The notes under the pieces were generated by a model. The model saw only the letters and a program-made list of their open reading frames with translations, searched no databases and was not told the DNA's origin. A stretch of 64,000 bases of DNA from SG8-41 sp963699525 (lineage in GTDB: Bacteria; Pseudomonadota; Gammaproteobacteria; Burkholderiales; SG8-41), in the NCBI GenBank assembly GCA_963699525.1, contig CAVOUI010000004.1:310001-374000 (forward strand). Reading direction: 5' to 3'. The translations under genes and the position numbers were made by a program. Within the stretch, counting starts at the first letter, position 1; every line of letters begins with the position of its first letter. Positions 42,907 through 52,940 of this stretch are shown piece after piece.

Positions 42907-44265
42907 ATGGCAAGGAAACGAGCGCAGCCGACGGTCATCAAGACCGACTCGATCGACCGCAAGAAGGGGCGGCGCGGGCCGACGCTTGCCGAGGCGATGA
43001 CCGGCGATCCCGATCCCGGTCACCGCTGGGAGCGGCCGCTGCAGGCGCCGGGGCGGATGCAGGTGGACTTCGAGGAGCGGGTGGATTTCCGGCGGCTGCA
43101 CGACTACCGCCTCGCGCGCACGCGCAAGGCGCTCGCCGGATCGGGCCTGGGCGCCGTGCTCGTCTTCGACCAGTACAACATCCGCTACATCTCCTCGACG
43201 GTCATCGGGGAATGGGCGCGCGACAAGCTGATCCGCTACTGCCTGCTGACCGGCAACGGCGATCCCTACGTGTGGGACTTCGGCTCGGCCGCGCGCCACC
43301 ACCGGCTCTACTGCCCGTGGCTGCCGACCAATCACTGGCGCGCCGGCAATCCCGGCATGCGCGGGGCGATCCATCCCCGGGTCGGGCTGTTCGAGGACGC
43401 CGCGAAGGAGATCAAGGCCCTGCTCATCGAGGAGGGCGTGGCGAAGATGCCGCTCGGCGTGGACATCGTCGAGCCGGGCTTCCTGTTCGCACTGCAGGGG
43501 CTGGGCATCGAGGTGCGAGACTGCCAGCAGATGATGCTCGACGCGCGCGAGATCAAGAGCCACGACGAGATCACGCTCCTCAACATGGCGGCGGCGATGG
43601 GCGACGGCGTCTACCAGGACATCTTCGAGCAGCTGAAGCCCGGCGTGCGCGAGAACGAGATCGTCGCGATGGCCACCAAGCGGCTCTACGAGATGGGCTC
43701 GGATTGCGTCGAGGCGATCAACGCGATCGCCGGCGAGCGCTGCAGCCCCCACCCGCACAATTTCACCGACCGCATGATCCGGCCCGGCGACCAGGCCTAT
43801 TTCGACATCATCCAGACTTACATGGGCTACAAGACGTGCTACTACCGCACGTTCACGGTGGGGTCGGCGACGGAGGCGCAGCACGACGCCTACCGCATGG
43901 CGCGGGAATGGATGGACAGCGCGATCGACCTGCTGCGGCCGGGAATTTCGACCGACCGCGTCGCGCAGGCGTTTCCCGAGGCGAAGGAGATCGGCTTCGA
44001 GAGCGAAATGGCCGCGTTCGGCCTCAATTTCTGCCACGGGCTTGGCCTGGGGCTGCACGAGCGGCCGCTCATCTCGCGGCTCAACTCGTTCAAGGACCCC
44101 TACGAATTGAAGGCCGGGATGGTGTTCGCGGTCGAGACCTTCTGCCCGGCGAAGGACGGCATCTCCGCCGCGCGCATCGAGGAGGAAGTGGTGCTGACGC
44201 CCACCGGCGCGAAGGTGATCACGCTCTTCCCGGCGCAGGAACTGCCGATTGCAAACAAGTACTAG
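42907..44265 (+). CDS. M24 (pita-bread fold) peptidase-like protein 1, one metal ligand replaced
   Basis: A 452-residue creatinase/prolidase-like protein. The N-terminal domain holds VLVFDQYNIRYISSTVIG. The C-terminal pita-bread domain has GDQAYFDIIQTYMGYKTCYYRTFTVG, FCHGLGLGLHERPL, FAVETF and ARIEEEVVLT. In metallo-M24 enzymes five residues (Asp, Asp, His, Glu, Glu) bind metal. Here the first Asp, the His and both Glu are present but the second Asp is Cys. Activity may be non-peptidase (amidinohydrolase-like) or single-metal. ATG with GAGGAGAGCAAC upstream. Six bases separate it from the next gene. Confidence 0.85.
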   Translation: MARKRAQPTVIKTDSIDRKKGRRGPTLAEAMTGDPDPGHRWERPLQAPGRMQVDFEERVDFRRLHDYRLARTRKALAGSGLGAVLVFDQYNIRYISSTVIGEWARDKLIRYCLLTGNGDPYVWDFGSAARHHRLYCPWLPTNHWRAGNPGMRGAIHPRVGLFEDAAKEIKALLIEEGVAKMPLGVDIVEPGFLFALQGLGIEVRDCQQMMLDAREIKSHDEITLLNMAAAMGDGVYQDIFEQLKPGVRENEIVAMATKRLYEMGSDCVEAINAIAGERCSPHPHNFTDRMIRPGDQAYFDIIQTYMGYKTCYYRTFTVGSATEAQHDAYRMAREWMDSAIDLLRPGISTDRVAQAFPEAKEIGFESEMAAFGLNFCHGLGLGLHERPLISRLNSFKDPYELKAGMVFAVETFCPAKDGISAARIEEEVVLTPTGAKVITLFPAQELPIANKY

Positions 44266-44270
44266 ATGGT

Positions 44271-45296
44271 ATGGACCGGAAAGCGAAAGGCAAGAAGGCA
44301 GCGGCGGGGGACGGGGAGATCGGGCGCGAGAAGCGGCTCGAGCTCTACCGGCTGCAGGTGGAGCTGCGCTACTGCGAGAAGCGCGCCTACGATCTCTTCC
44401 TGCAAAACCTGGTCAAGGGCACGAGCCACCTCTCGCTCGGCCAGGAGGCGATCGCCGCGGCGTTCGGCGTCGCGATGCGGCCGGACGACTGGACGTTCTG
44501 CACCTATCGGGGCCATGCGCACACGCTCGCGCGCGGCGCGTCGATGACGGGGGTGCTCGGCGAGCTGATGGGCCGTGAATGCGGGCTGCTCGGCGGCAAG
44601 GGAGGCTCGATGCACCTCACCGACGTTTCCAAGGGCGCGATGGGCTCCTACGCCATCATCGGCGCGCACCTGCCGGTTGCGGCGGGCGCGGCGTGGAGCG
44701 CGCAGTATCGCGGCACCGGGCAGGTGGCGGTGTGCTTCTTCGGCGACGGCACCGCCAACATCGGCGCGTTCCACGAGGCGCTCAACTTCGCCGCCGTGTG
44801 GAAGCTGCCGGTCATCTTCGTCTGCGAGAACAATCTCTACATGGAGTACACCCCGATCGCCTCCGTCACCGCCGTGAAGCACCCGGCGGCGGACCGGGCG
44901 TCGGCCTACGGACTCGAATCGATCGTGGTGGACGGCAACGATGCGGACGCGGTCTACCTCACGGCGGTCGAGCACATCGCGCGGGCACGCGCGGGCGGTG
45001 GCCCGGCGCTGATCGAAGCCATGACCTACCGGCATAGCGGGCACTCGCGCGCCGATCCCGCGAAGTACCGTCCGGAAGGGGAGCTCGAGAAGTGGCTCGA
45101 GCGCGACCCCCTCAAGATCTACCGCGAGCGGCTGCTCAAGCTCGGTTTTGTCGAGGCGACGTTGAAGGACATCGAGCAGAACGCGATGCGCAAGGTGGAC
45201 GAGGCGACCGCGGCCGCCCGGGCATCGCCCCCGCCGGCGCTCGATTCCATCGAGAAGAACGTGTGGGCGGACGGAGGCGCGGCATGGCGGAACTGA
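44271..45296 (+). CDS. Thiamine-dependent 2-oxo-acid/acetoin dehydrogenase E1 alpha
   Basis: A 341-residue E1 alpha subunit. It has TSHLSLGQEAIAAAFG, TYRGHAHTLARG and GKGGSMHLTD. The thiamine-diphosphate motif is FFGDGTANIGAFHEALNFAAVWKLPVIFVCENN, and the C-terminal YRHSGHSRADPAKYR is standard. The gene is followed by E1 beta with a 13-base overlap. Acetoin dehydrogenase (AcoA) and pyruvate dehydrogenase-type E1 are both possible. Dihydrolipoyl dehydrogenase (E3) is not in the window, so it is presumably encoded elsewhere. Confidence 0.9.
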   Translation: MDRKAKGKKAAAGDGEIGREKRLELYRLQVELRYCEKRAYDLFLQNLVKGTSHLSLGQEAIAAAFGVAMRPDDWTFCTYRGHAHTLARGASMTGVLGELMGRECGLLGGKGGSMHLTDVSKGAMGSYAIIGAHLPVAAGAAWSAQYRGTGQVAVCFFGDGTANIGAFHEALNFAAVWKLPVIFVCENNLYMEYTPIASVTAVKHPAADRASAYGLESIVVDGNDADAVYLTAVEHIARARAGGGPALIEAMTYRHSGHSRADPAKYRPEGELEKWLERDPLKIYRERLLKLGFVEATLKDIEQNAMRKVDEATAAARASPPPALDSIEKNVWADGGAAWRN

Positions 45297-46261
45297 CCTA
45301 CCGGGACGCGGTCGCCGCCGGCATCGCGCAGGAGATGGCGCGCGACGAGCGCGTCGTATTCCTGGGCGAGGACGTGGCGGCGGCGGGCGGCGTGTTCAAG
45401 TCCACCGTGGGCCTGCTCGAGAAATTCGGCCCGAAGCGGGTGCGCGACTGCCCGATTTCGGAGCAGGCGATCATCGGCGCGGCGATGGGTGCCGCGATGA
45501 CCGGCCTCAGGCCGATCGCCGAGATCATGTTCTCCGACTTCCTCGCGGTATGCTGGGACATGATTGCGAACGAGATCGCAAAGACCCGCTACATGACCAA
45601 CGGCCAGATCTCGCTTCCGCTCGTGATCCGCACCGCCAACGGCGCGGGCTCGCGCTTCGGCGCGCAGCACTCGCAGGCGGTGGAGAACTGGGCGATGGCG
45701 GTGCCGGGCCTGAAGGTCGTCGCGCCGGCGACACCCGCCGACGTGAAGGGCCTGATCGCGGCCGCGGTGCGCGACCCGGACCCGGTGCTCGTGTTCGAGC
45801 AGAAGTCGCTTTACGCGATGAAGGGCGAGGTGCCCGACGGCGAGCACGTGGACGAGCTCGGCAAGGCCAGGGTGCTGCGGCAGGGGAAGGACTGCACCAT
45901 CGTCGCGCTCGCGCTGATGGTTCACCGGGCGCTTGGAGCGGCCGAGATCCTGGACAAGGAGCACGGCATCTCGTGCACGGTTGTGGACGTGAGGTCGCTC
46001 GTGCCGCTCGACACGCAGACGATCCTCGCCGAAGTTGCGAAGACCGGGCGCCTCGTGACGGTGGAGGAGAACCCCCGGCTGTGTGGCTGGGGCGCGGAGA
46101 TCGCCTCCATCGTCGCCGACGAGTGTTTCTGGGATCTCGACGGCCCGATCGTGCGCGTGACGACGCCGCACGTGCCGCTGCCCTCGGCCGACCGGCTCGA
46201 GGACAACACGATCCCATCGGTCGAGCGCATCGTGCGCGAGATCCGCGAAAAGATCGACTAG
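45284..46261 (+). CDS. 2-oxo-acid/acetoin dehydrogenase E1 beta
   Basis: A 325-residue E1 beta subunit partnering with E1 alpha. Landmarks are FLGEDVAAAGGVFKSTVGLLEKFG, RDCPISEQAIIGAAMGAAMTGLRPIAEIMF, SQAVENWAMAVPGLKVVAPATPADVKGL, VVDVRSLVPLDTQTI and a terminal HVPLPSADRLEDNTIPS. ATG at 45284 fits the family start and overlaps the alpha gene, indicating coupled translation. The next gene is E2, 14 bases on. Confidence 0.92.
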   Translation: MAELTYRDAVAAGIAQEMARDERVVFLGEDVAAAGGVFKSTVGLLEKFGPKRVRDCPISEQAIIGAAMGAAMTGLRPIAEIMFSDFLAVCWDMIANEIAKTRYMTNGQISLPLVIRTANGAGSRFGAQHSQAVENWAMAVPGLKVVAPATPADVKGLIAAAVRDPDPVLVFEQKSLYAMKGEVPDGEHVDELGKARVLRQGKDCTIVALALMVHRALGAAEILDKEHGISCTVVDVRSLVPLDTQTILAEVAKTGRLVTVEENPRLCGWGAEIASIVADECFWDLDGPIVRVTTPHVPLPSADRLEDNTIPSVERIVREIREKID

Positions 46262-46275
46262 AGGCAGCCGCGCCG

Positions 46276-47499
46276 ATGGATGTCGTGATGCCGCAGCTGG
46301 GGGAGACGGTCGCCGAGGGCACGGTCACCCGCTGGTACAAGAAGGTGGGCGACCCGGTCAAAGCCGACGAGGCTCTGTTCGACGTCGAGACCGACAAGGT
46401 CAGCACCGAGATCCCGGCGCAAGCCGACGGAGTGCTGGCCGAGATCCTGGTGCAGGAAGGCGCAACCGCGAAGGTCGGGACGCGGCTCGCGGTGATCCGG
46501 GAAAGCGGCGCCCGCGCGGTGCAGCCGTCCGCGGCACCCGCTACGGCGCAGGCGGCTACCTCTCGCCCGGCCGCCAGTTTGACTCCCGCGGCTGCGGACG
46601 CGCGCGCGCGCCTGTCGCCGGTGGTGAGCCGGCTCATCGCCGAGCACGGGCTCGACGCGCGCGCGATCGCCGGCACGGGTCGCGACGGCCGCATCACGCG
46701 CGAGGACGTCCTGGCGCATGTCGCGGGGCGCGGAGCGGCGCAACCGTCGGCTCCGATGCGGGCACCCGCACCTCCCGCTGCGGCCGGAGCGGAAACCGCC
46801 CCGCTCAACACGATCCGCAAGCGCACCGCCGAGCACATGGCGAAGTCCTGGACCACGGTGCCGCACGTGCTGCAGGCGGTGGAAGCCGATTTCTCCCGCG
46901 TGGACGAGGCGCGCCGTGCGACCGGGGCGAAGTGGAAGGAGCGCGAGGGGTTTTCGCTGACCTACCTGCCGTTCATCGCGTGCGCCGTAGCAGCGGCGCT
47001 CCTCAAGTATCCGCGGCTCAATGCGAGCTTCGGCGGCGATCACCTGGTCCTGCACCGGCGCGTCAATCTGGGCCTGGCCGTGGATCTCAACTTCGAAGGC
47101 CTCATGGTGCCGGTGCTGAAGGACGCCTCAGAAATGAAGCTGCCCCAGCTTGCGCGGGCCGCCCACGACCTCGCGAGCCGCGCGCGTGCGGGCAAGCTGC
47201 GGCCGGATGACATGACCGAGTGCACCTACACGATCTCCAACAACGGCGCGTTCGGCACGCTGCTGACCGCGCCCATCATCACCCCGCCCCAGGTCGCGGT
47301 TCTCTCCACCGATGCCGTGCGCAAGCGCGCGGTGGTGGTCGAGGGCGGGCAGGGCGATACCATCGCCGTGCGGCCGGTCGGGATGCTCGCGCAGACCTTC
47401 GACCATCGCGCGGTGGATGGCGCCTACTCGGCGGCGTTCCTCAACGAGGTGAAGACGCTCCTCGAGACGCGCGACTGGCAGCGCGAACTGCAAGGATGA
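46276..47499 (+). CDS. Dihydrolipoamide acyltransferase (E2)
   Basis: A 407-residue E2 core. A lipoyl domain (about 1-76) has the lipoylated Lys in ETDKVSTEI. An Ala/Pro linker leads to a peripheral-subunit-binding domain (LSPVVSRLIAEHGLDARAIAGTGRDGRITREDVLAH). After a second linker comes the catalytic domain with TISNNGAFGTLLTAPI and the active-site His/Asp in TFDHRAVDGAY. It forms one operon with E1 alpha and beta. Which oxo acid or acetoin is cleaved cannot be told from sequence. Confidence 0.92.
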   Translation: MDVVMPQLGETVAEGTVTRWYKKVGDPVKADEALFDVETDKVSTEIPAQADGVLAEILVQEGATAKVGTRLAVIRESGARAVQPSAAPATAQAATSRPAASLTPAAADARARLSPVVSRLIAEHGLDARAIAGTGRDGRITREDVLAHVAGRGAAQPSAPMRAPAPPAAAGAETAPLNTIRKRTAEHMAKSWTTVPHVLQAVEADFSRVDEARRATGAKWKEREGFSLTYLPFIACAVAAALLKYPRLNASFGGDHLVLHRRVNLGLAVDLNFEGLMVPVLKDASEMKLPQLARAAHDLASRARAGKLRPDDMTECTYTISNNGAFGTLLTAPIITPPQVAVLSTDAVRKRAVVVEGGQGDTIAVRPVGMLAQTFDHRAVDGAYSAAFLNEVKTLLETRDWQRELQG

Positions 47500-47509
47500 G
47501 GGCTGAGGG

Positions 47510-48348
47510 ATGAGCGCGCTCGTGGATCCCGGCCTGGCTCCAGCCGCAGCCGCAACGACCCCAAGGTCAAGCTGATCGAGATCGCGGGCATGAACCAGGA
47601 CGAGATGCAGGCCTACAAGGCCGGGCACGTGCCGGGCGCCGTGTGCTGGAAATGGAAGGAAATGCTATGGGACCCGCTGCGGCGGGATTTCCCGAGGCCG
47701 GAGGACTTCGCTCGCCGTTGCGGCGAGGCCGGCATCGGCAACGACACCACGGTGGTCTTCTACGGCGAGGGCGTGCAGTTCGGGTTCTACGCCTGGTGGA
47801 CCTTCCGCTATTGCGGTCACAAGAGAGTGAAGATGCTCGACGGGGCCCGCTATCGCTGGGCTGCGGAGGGCCGGCCGCTCACCACCGATGAACCTCCGGC
47901 GGCGGTGCCGGTGACCTACACGCCGGTCAAGCGCGTCGAGCGCATGCGCGTGCTGCGCGACAGGATGTTCAAGGTGGTCGACGGCAAGACGGCGCTCCTC
48001 CTCGACGGGCGCTCGCCGGAGGAATACCGGGGGGAGCGCGTCGGCGGGCCCGAAGGTCCCGATGTCGGGGCGCTTCGTTACGGGCGCATTCCCGGCGCGA
48101 AGCACCTGTATTTCGAGGAGCTGCTCGACGGCAAGAAGGCGTTCAAGCCGGCGGCCGAATTGCAGCAGCTCGTCGCGGCGCGCGGCGCGACCCCCGAGCG
48201 CGACATCGTCGCCTACTGCCGGATGAGCCACCGCGCGACGGTGCTGTATTTCGCGCTGACGGAATTGCTCGGCTTCAAGAAGGTGAAGGTGTACGACGGC
48301 TCGTGGACGGAGTGGGGCAACCTCGTCGGCGTTCCCGTCGAACGATAA
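47510..48348 (+). CDS. Two-domain sulfurtransferase (rhodanese), frameshifted at the start
   Basis: A thiosulfate-sulfurtransferase-like protein. The first rhodanese domain has YKAGHVPGAVCWKWKEMLWDPLRRDFP. The second has ALLLDGRSPEEYRGERVGGPEG, RIPGAKHLYFEELLDG and the catalytic Cys in VAYCRMSHRAT. The first domain has YGEG instead of a Cys loop, as usual. The open frame begins at 47590, but the family start MSALVDPAWLQPR...NDPKVKLIEIAGMNQDE is recovered from ATG 47510 if one base is removed near 47531 and another near 47551. It follows E2 by ten bases. Confidence 0.85.
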
Positions 48349-48361
48349 ACGGAGAATCGAG

Positions 48362-49297
48362 ATGGCGGCAGCAAGCATGAGAGCGCACCGGCTGGGCTGG
48401 ATCGGCATCGGGCGCATGGGCTACGCGATGGCCGAGCGGCTCGCCAAGGCGGGATGCGACATCACGGTGTGGAACCGCACCCGCAAGAAGGCCGAGCCGC
48501 TGGCGAAGTCCGGGGCGAAGATCGCGGGCTCGCTCGCCGAGCTCGCCGCGTGCGACATCGTGTTCACGATGGTCTCGACCGGCAAGGACGTGAAGGAGGT
48601 GCTGTTCGGGGCGGACGGCGTCACGTCGAAGGGGAAGGCGCCGAAGATCGTGATCGACTCGACCTCGATTTCGCTCGAGGAGTCGGCGGAAATCCGCGAA
48701 AAGCTCGGCAAGCAGGGCGTCAAGCTGCTGGCGGCGCCGGTCTCGGGCAACGACAAGGTGGTCAAGGCCGGGAAGCTGATGTTCGTCGTCTCGGGCGCGC
48801 AGCCGGCCTACGACACCGCGCGGCCCTACCTCGACGCGCTGGGGCGGGGCTCGAGCTACGTCGGGGAAGGCGAGCTCGCGCGCATTGCCAAGATCTGCCA
48901 CAACGTCTATCTGAGCGTCGTCATCCAGTCGATGTGCGAGATCACTATCCTCGCCCAGAAAGCGGGCATGCCGCGCCACGCGTTCCTCGAGTTCATGAAC
49001 AACAGCATCTTCGGCTGCATGTTCACGCGCTACAAGACACCGGCGCTGGTGAACCTCGACTTCCACGTGACGTTCACCCCGGAGCTGCTGCGCAAGGACA
49101 TCGACCTCGGGCTCGCGGCGGGCCGGGAATTCGGGGTGCCGATGCCGCTCGCCTCGGTGACGCGCGACCTCGTGCAAACGCTGATCGGCAACGGCTATAC
49201 TGACCAGGATTTTGCGGCCTTGCTGATGCTGCAGGCAAAAGCTTCGGGACTCGCGCTCAAGCCCGAGAACGTTGAGGTCAGCGACGGACTTTCATGA
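48362..49297 (+). CDS. NAD(P)-dependent 3-hydroxyisobutyrate dehydrogenase-like oxidoreductase
   Basis: A 311-residue beta-hydroxyacid dehydrogenase. The N-terminal Rossmann motif is LGWIGIGRMGYAMAERLAKAGCDITVWNRT. The substrate loop is APVSGNDKVVKAGKLMFVVSG, and the catalytic Lys lies in LARIAKICHNVYLS. The C-terminal helical domain includes ELLRKDIDLGLAAGREFGVPMP. It oxidises a 3-hydroxyacid or reduces a semialdehyde (HIBADH, tartronate-semialdehyde reductase and similar). GGAGAATCGAG precedes the ATG, 13 bases after the rhodanese gene. Confidence 0.9.
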   Translation: MAAASMRAHRLGWIGIGRMGYAMAERLAKAGCDITVWNRTRKKAEPLAKSGAKIAGSLAELAACDIVFTMVSTGKDVKEVLFGADGVTSKGKAPKIVIDSTSISLEESAEIREKLGKQGVKLLAAPVSGNDKVVKAGKLMFVVSGAQPAYDTARPYLDALGRGSSYVGEGELARIAKICHNVYLSVVIQSMCEITILAQKAGMPRHAFLEFMNNSIFGCMFTRYKTPALVNLDFHVTFTPELLRKDIDLGLAAGREFGVPMPLASVTRDLVQTLIGNGYTDQDFAALLMLQAKASGLALKPENVEVSDGLS

Positions 49298-49322
49298 ACG
49301 TTCATCTGAGGAGGAGGGGGGC

Positions 49323-50290
49323 ATGAAGATACCTGACAAGAATCCTGGCAATGGCACTGGCGGCGGTCGCGCTGCAGGCGCACGCCCAGAACTATCCCAC
49401 GCGGCCGGTGCGCGCGATCATCGCGTTCCCGCCGGGCAGCGCGACCGACATCATCGGCCGGGTGATCGCGTCAAAGGTGACCGAGATCTGGGGCCAGACG
49501 GTGGTGGCCGACAATCGCGGCGGCGCGGGCGGCTCGATCGGCTCGGCGATCGCCGCCAAGGCGGCGCCCGACGGCTACACGCTGTTCATCAACTCCAACG
49601 CGCACGTGGTGAATCCATCCATGTACGCGAAGCTGCCCTACGACACGCTCAAGGACTTCACCGACATCATGCCGCTCGTGTCGCAGCCGAACGTGCTGGT
49701 GGTCAGCCCGAGCTCGAAGCTTCAAGACGCTCGCCGACTTCCTGGCGGACGCGCGGGCGAACCCGGGCAAGATCAATATCGCGTTCGCCGGCCTCGGGCA
49801 GCGGCACGCACCTGAACAGCGAGAAGTTCAAGCTCGACGCCAAGATCGACTACACGCTCGTCGCGTACAAGGGCTCGGGCGAGATCATTCCCGATCTGAT
49901 CGCGGGGCGCGTCGACACCTATTTCGCGCCGATCTCGGCGGGGCTTCCCTACATCCAGGCCGGCAAGCTGCGGGCGCTGGCGATCACCTCGGCCAAGCGC
50001 TCGAGCCAGCTGCCCAACGTGCCCACGATCGCGGAGTCGGGCGTGCCCAACTTCGAGTTCGCCCTGTGGTTCGGGCTGTGGGGCCCGGCCGGCATGCCGG
50101 CCCCGATCGTGGACAAGATCCGCAAGGACTTCGGAGCCGCGCTCGCCGACCCAGTCGTGCGCGAGAAGCTCGGCGCGACTCGGCAACGAGGTCATGACCA
50201 TGACGCCCGCGCAGTTCCGGAAGCTGATCGTGGACCAGATCGCGGACACCGCGCGCGATCTTCAAGGCGGCGGGGATCAAGCCGCAATGA
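49323..50290 (+). CDS. Bug/TctC-type periplasmic solute-binding protein (2), five frameshifts
   Basis: Family motifs run through three frames: a leader MKIPTRILAMALAAVALQAHAQ, NYPTRPVRAIIAFPPGSATDIIGR, VVADNRGGAGGS, APDGYTLFIN, LPYDTLKDF, then LVAYKGSGEIIPDLIAGRVDTYFAP and IAESGVPNFEFALWFGLWGP. Five one-base insertions are needed, near 49334, 49720, 49797, 50179 and 50257. The true end is ARIFKAAGIKPQ with TGA at 50288-50290. Sequence between the breaks is not degraded, so error or very recent decay is likely. A good GAGGAGGAGGGGGGC precedes the ATG. Confidence 0.85.
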
Positions 50291-50315
50291 TGGGTGAGCG
50301 CCAATCATCAAGATC

Positions 50316-51097
50316 ATGAACCGGGGAACACCGCGCATCGTGATGTCGGGCGCCGGGAAGCGTTTCGGCGCGCTGGAGGTCTTCCGCGACATCAGCCTCG
50401 AAGTGGGTGAACGCGAGGTGCTGGCGGTCATCGGGCCTTCGGGCTGCGGCAAGACGACGCTGCTGAGATGCCTGACGGGCTGATCCCGCTCGATGCCGGC
50501 GAGATCACGGTGGAGGGCGAACGCGTCGTGGGCCCGCGCAGGGCGTGGCCGTGGTGTTCCAGCATTTCGGCCTGTTTCCGTGGAAGACGGTATTCGACAA
50601 CGTCGCCTACGGTATCAAGCTCGCTGGCGCCTCGCGCGCCGAGATCGAGGAGCGGGTCCCGGAGTACATCAGGCTGGTGGGGCTCGGCGGATTCGAGCAC
50701 TACTACCCGTACCAGATCTCCGGCGGCATGCAGCAGCGCTGCGGCCTGGCGCGGGCGCTGGCGGTGGAGCCGAGGGTGCTGCTGATGGACGAGCCGTTCG
50801 GCGCGGTGGACGCGCAGACGCGGGAGATCCTGCAGTTCGAGATGCTGCGCATCTGGGAGACGCGGCCGACGACATGGTGTTCGTCACGCACGCCATCGAC
50901 GAGGCGGTGCTGATGGGCGACCGCGTGCTGGTGCTCAAGGGTCGGCCGAGCAGCGTGCACGAGATCGTCGAGGTCGATCTGCCGCGCCCGCGCGATCGCA
51001 GCACGCTGCTGCAGCCGCGGTTCGCGGAGCTGCGCGAGCACGTTGGAGCACGCTGATGGCGGATGCGCGACGGGCGGAGCGCGAGCTGACGCGGTGA
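50316..51097 (+). CDS. NitT/TauT-type ABC transporter ATPase, frameshifted
   Basis: ATPase of a sulfonate/nitrate/taurine-type importer. Walker A is GPSGCGKTTLLRCLTG, the Q-loop VVFQHFGLFPWKTVFDNVAYG, the signature YQISGGMQQRCGLARAL, Walker B VLLMDEPFGAVDAQTRE and the H-loop VFVTHAIDEAVLMGDRV. Four missing bases are needed, near 50480, 50542, 50873 and 51043. The first stop in the last frame is at 51056; the family-like end HVWSTLMADARRAERELTR reaches 51097. It is followed by the matching binding protein and two permeases. Confidence 0.85.
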
Positions 51098-51132
51098 GGC
51101 AGGTATCATCCATAACCAAGGAGGAGACGACC

Positions 51133-52141
51133 ATGAAACAGGACTATCGGCAGGTATCGGAAGCATCGCTCGCGGCTTGCGCGGCGCTGGCATTGACCGT
51201 GTTCCCCGCGTTCGGCGCGGCGCAGCAGCTGACCCTCGGCGTGCCGGGCATTCCGCCGGTCTTCGCCGGGACGATCGCCTACGTCGCGGAGAAGGAAGGC
51301 ATGTTCAAGAAGCACGGCGTGAACGTGACGGTTCGGGCGTTCGAGACCGGCGCGACCGCCTCGCGCGCGGTGGCGTCCGGGGAGATCGCGGTGGCGCTCT
51401 CGCCGAGCCCGCTCATCATCAGCCAGGTCGCGAATACGGGCGAGCCGCTCGTCGGCATCTGGGGCATGGAGCATCCCGACTGGCTGATCGGCTCCACCGA
51501 TCCGAACGCGACGTGCCAGAGCCTGAAGGGCGCGCCGGTCGGGGTCGATTCGGTGGGCGGGGCGCGTTCGATCGCGCTGCGCACCATGCTGGTCGCCTGC
51601 AAGATGAAGATCGAGGAGGTGCAGCAGGTCGCGCTGAGCTCCAACGTCGGCGCGGCGATGGTGGCCGGGCAACTGACGTTCGGCGTGCTGCACATCGACG
51701 ACATTCCGGTGATCGAGACCGAGAGCAAGAAGAAGCTCAAGGTCGTCGTGTGGCAGAAGGACTCCCGCCCCGTGGATCACTACCTGTTCCTGGTCGCCCA
51801 CCGGGATCAAGCTGGCGAAGAACCGCGATGCCTACGTTCGCATCGTCGCCGCGCTGATCGACGCCGAGCGTTTCATTCGCAATCCGGCCAACCACGCGAA
51901 GGTCGCCCAGCACGCGGCGCCCACCGGCCGCAGCGGCGAGATCGCCGTCCAGGCGATCAAGGACTATATCGCCATGGAGTTCTGGCCCAAGGATCACGAC
52001 GGGCTCAGCCGCAAGAACATCGAGCTGGTCGGCAAGATCATGGTCAAGGTCGGCAACATCAAGGGCGACAAGCAGCCGGCGCCATACGAGCGCATCGTCG
52101 ACACCTCGATCTGGCAGGACGCCATCAAGCTGGCGAAGTAG
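51133..52141 (+). CDS. ABC transporter substrate-binding protein, NMT1/SsuA type (one frameshift)
   Basis: Periplasmic binding protein with a signal peptide (about 1-32, ending FGAAQQ). It has GTIAYVAEKEGMFKKHGVNVTVRAF, ASGEIAVALSPSPLIISQV and KGAPVGVDSVGGARSIALRTML. After DHYLFLVAHR the frame changes near 51804 (one extra base). The end reads IKLAKNRDAYVRIVAALIDAERFI ... DTSIWQDAIKLAK with TAG at 52139-52141. AAGGAGGAGACGACC precedes the ATG. The ligand may be a small organic anion or aromatic precursor; sequence does not decide. Confidence 0.86.
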
Positions 52142-52175
52142 TCACGCACGGCATCGCGCCTCGCGGGATTCAGCC

Positions 52176-52940
52176 ATGAGTCCGGAGACGCGCCGGGGGC
52201 GATACGGCATAGTGATGGCAAGCCTCATCGCCGGGGCGGCGGTGTGGGAAGCCGCGGGCCATGTCGTGTCCGGCGCTTTCTGGGCACCGCTGTCCGCGAC
52301 CCTGGAGAGCATGCTGCGAAACGGCGCGCAGCGGATTCCTGGTGCGCCAGATCCTGAGCTCGTTCCAGCTCTATTTCACCGGGCTCGCGCTGGCGATCCT
52401 CGTCGGCGCGCCGTTCGGGCTGCTGCTCGCGCGCGTGCGCTGGCTGCGGATCGCGCTCGAAAACTACATCATGGTGCTGTACGCCACGCCGATGGTGGCG
52501 CTGATCCCCTTCATCCTGTCGATCATGGGGTTCGGCTTCGCGCCCAAGGTGCTGGTGGTGTTCCTGTTCGCGGTGTTTCCCGTGCTCTACAACACGATCG
52601 AAGGCGCGCGCAGCATCAGGCCGGAGCTGGTGGAGGTCGCGCACTCGTTCCGCACGAGCGAATGGCGCTTGTGGTGCGACGTGATGATTCCGTACACGCT
52701 GCCGTACACGATGACCGGCATCCGCCAGGCGATCGCGCGCGGCTGGTCGGCATGGTGGCGGCGGAGATCTTCCTGAGCCCCTCGGGGCTGGGCCAGATGA
52801 TCATGATGGGCTCGCAGAACTTCGACACCGCGGGCATGCTCGCGGCGATCCTGGTCATCGTACTGCTCGGCGTGGGGCTGATGGACTTCGGACGTTATCT
52901 GGAGAACCGCTTCGCGGCGTGGCGGGGGTACAACCGGTGA
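52176..52940 (+). CDS. ABC transporter permease 1 (two frameshifts)
   Basis: Inner-membrane permease of the binding-protein-dependent type with about six helices. It has LALAILVGAPFGLLLARVRWLR, ATPMVALIPFILSIMGFG, and the EAA-type loop VEVAHSFRTSEWRLWCDVMIPYTLPYTMTGIRQAIARG. It ends AAEIFLSPSGLGQMI and DFGRYLENRFAAWRGYNR. One extra base near 52333 and one missing base near 52743 are needed. The TGA overlaps the possible GTG start of the second permease. Confidence 0.85.
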   Translation: MSPETRRGRYGIVMASLIAGAAVWEAAGHVVSGAFWAPLSATLESMLRNGAQRIPGAPDPELVPALFHRARAGDPRRRAVRAAARARALAADRARKLHHGAVRHADGGADPLHPVDHGVRLRAQGAGGVPVRGVSRALQHDRRRAQHQAGAGGGRALVPHERMALVVRRDDSVHAAVHDDRHPPGDRARLVGMVAAEIFLSPSGLGQMIMMGSQNFDTAGMLAAILVIVLLGVGLMDFGRYLENRFAAWRGYNR

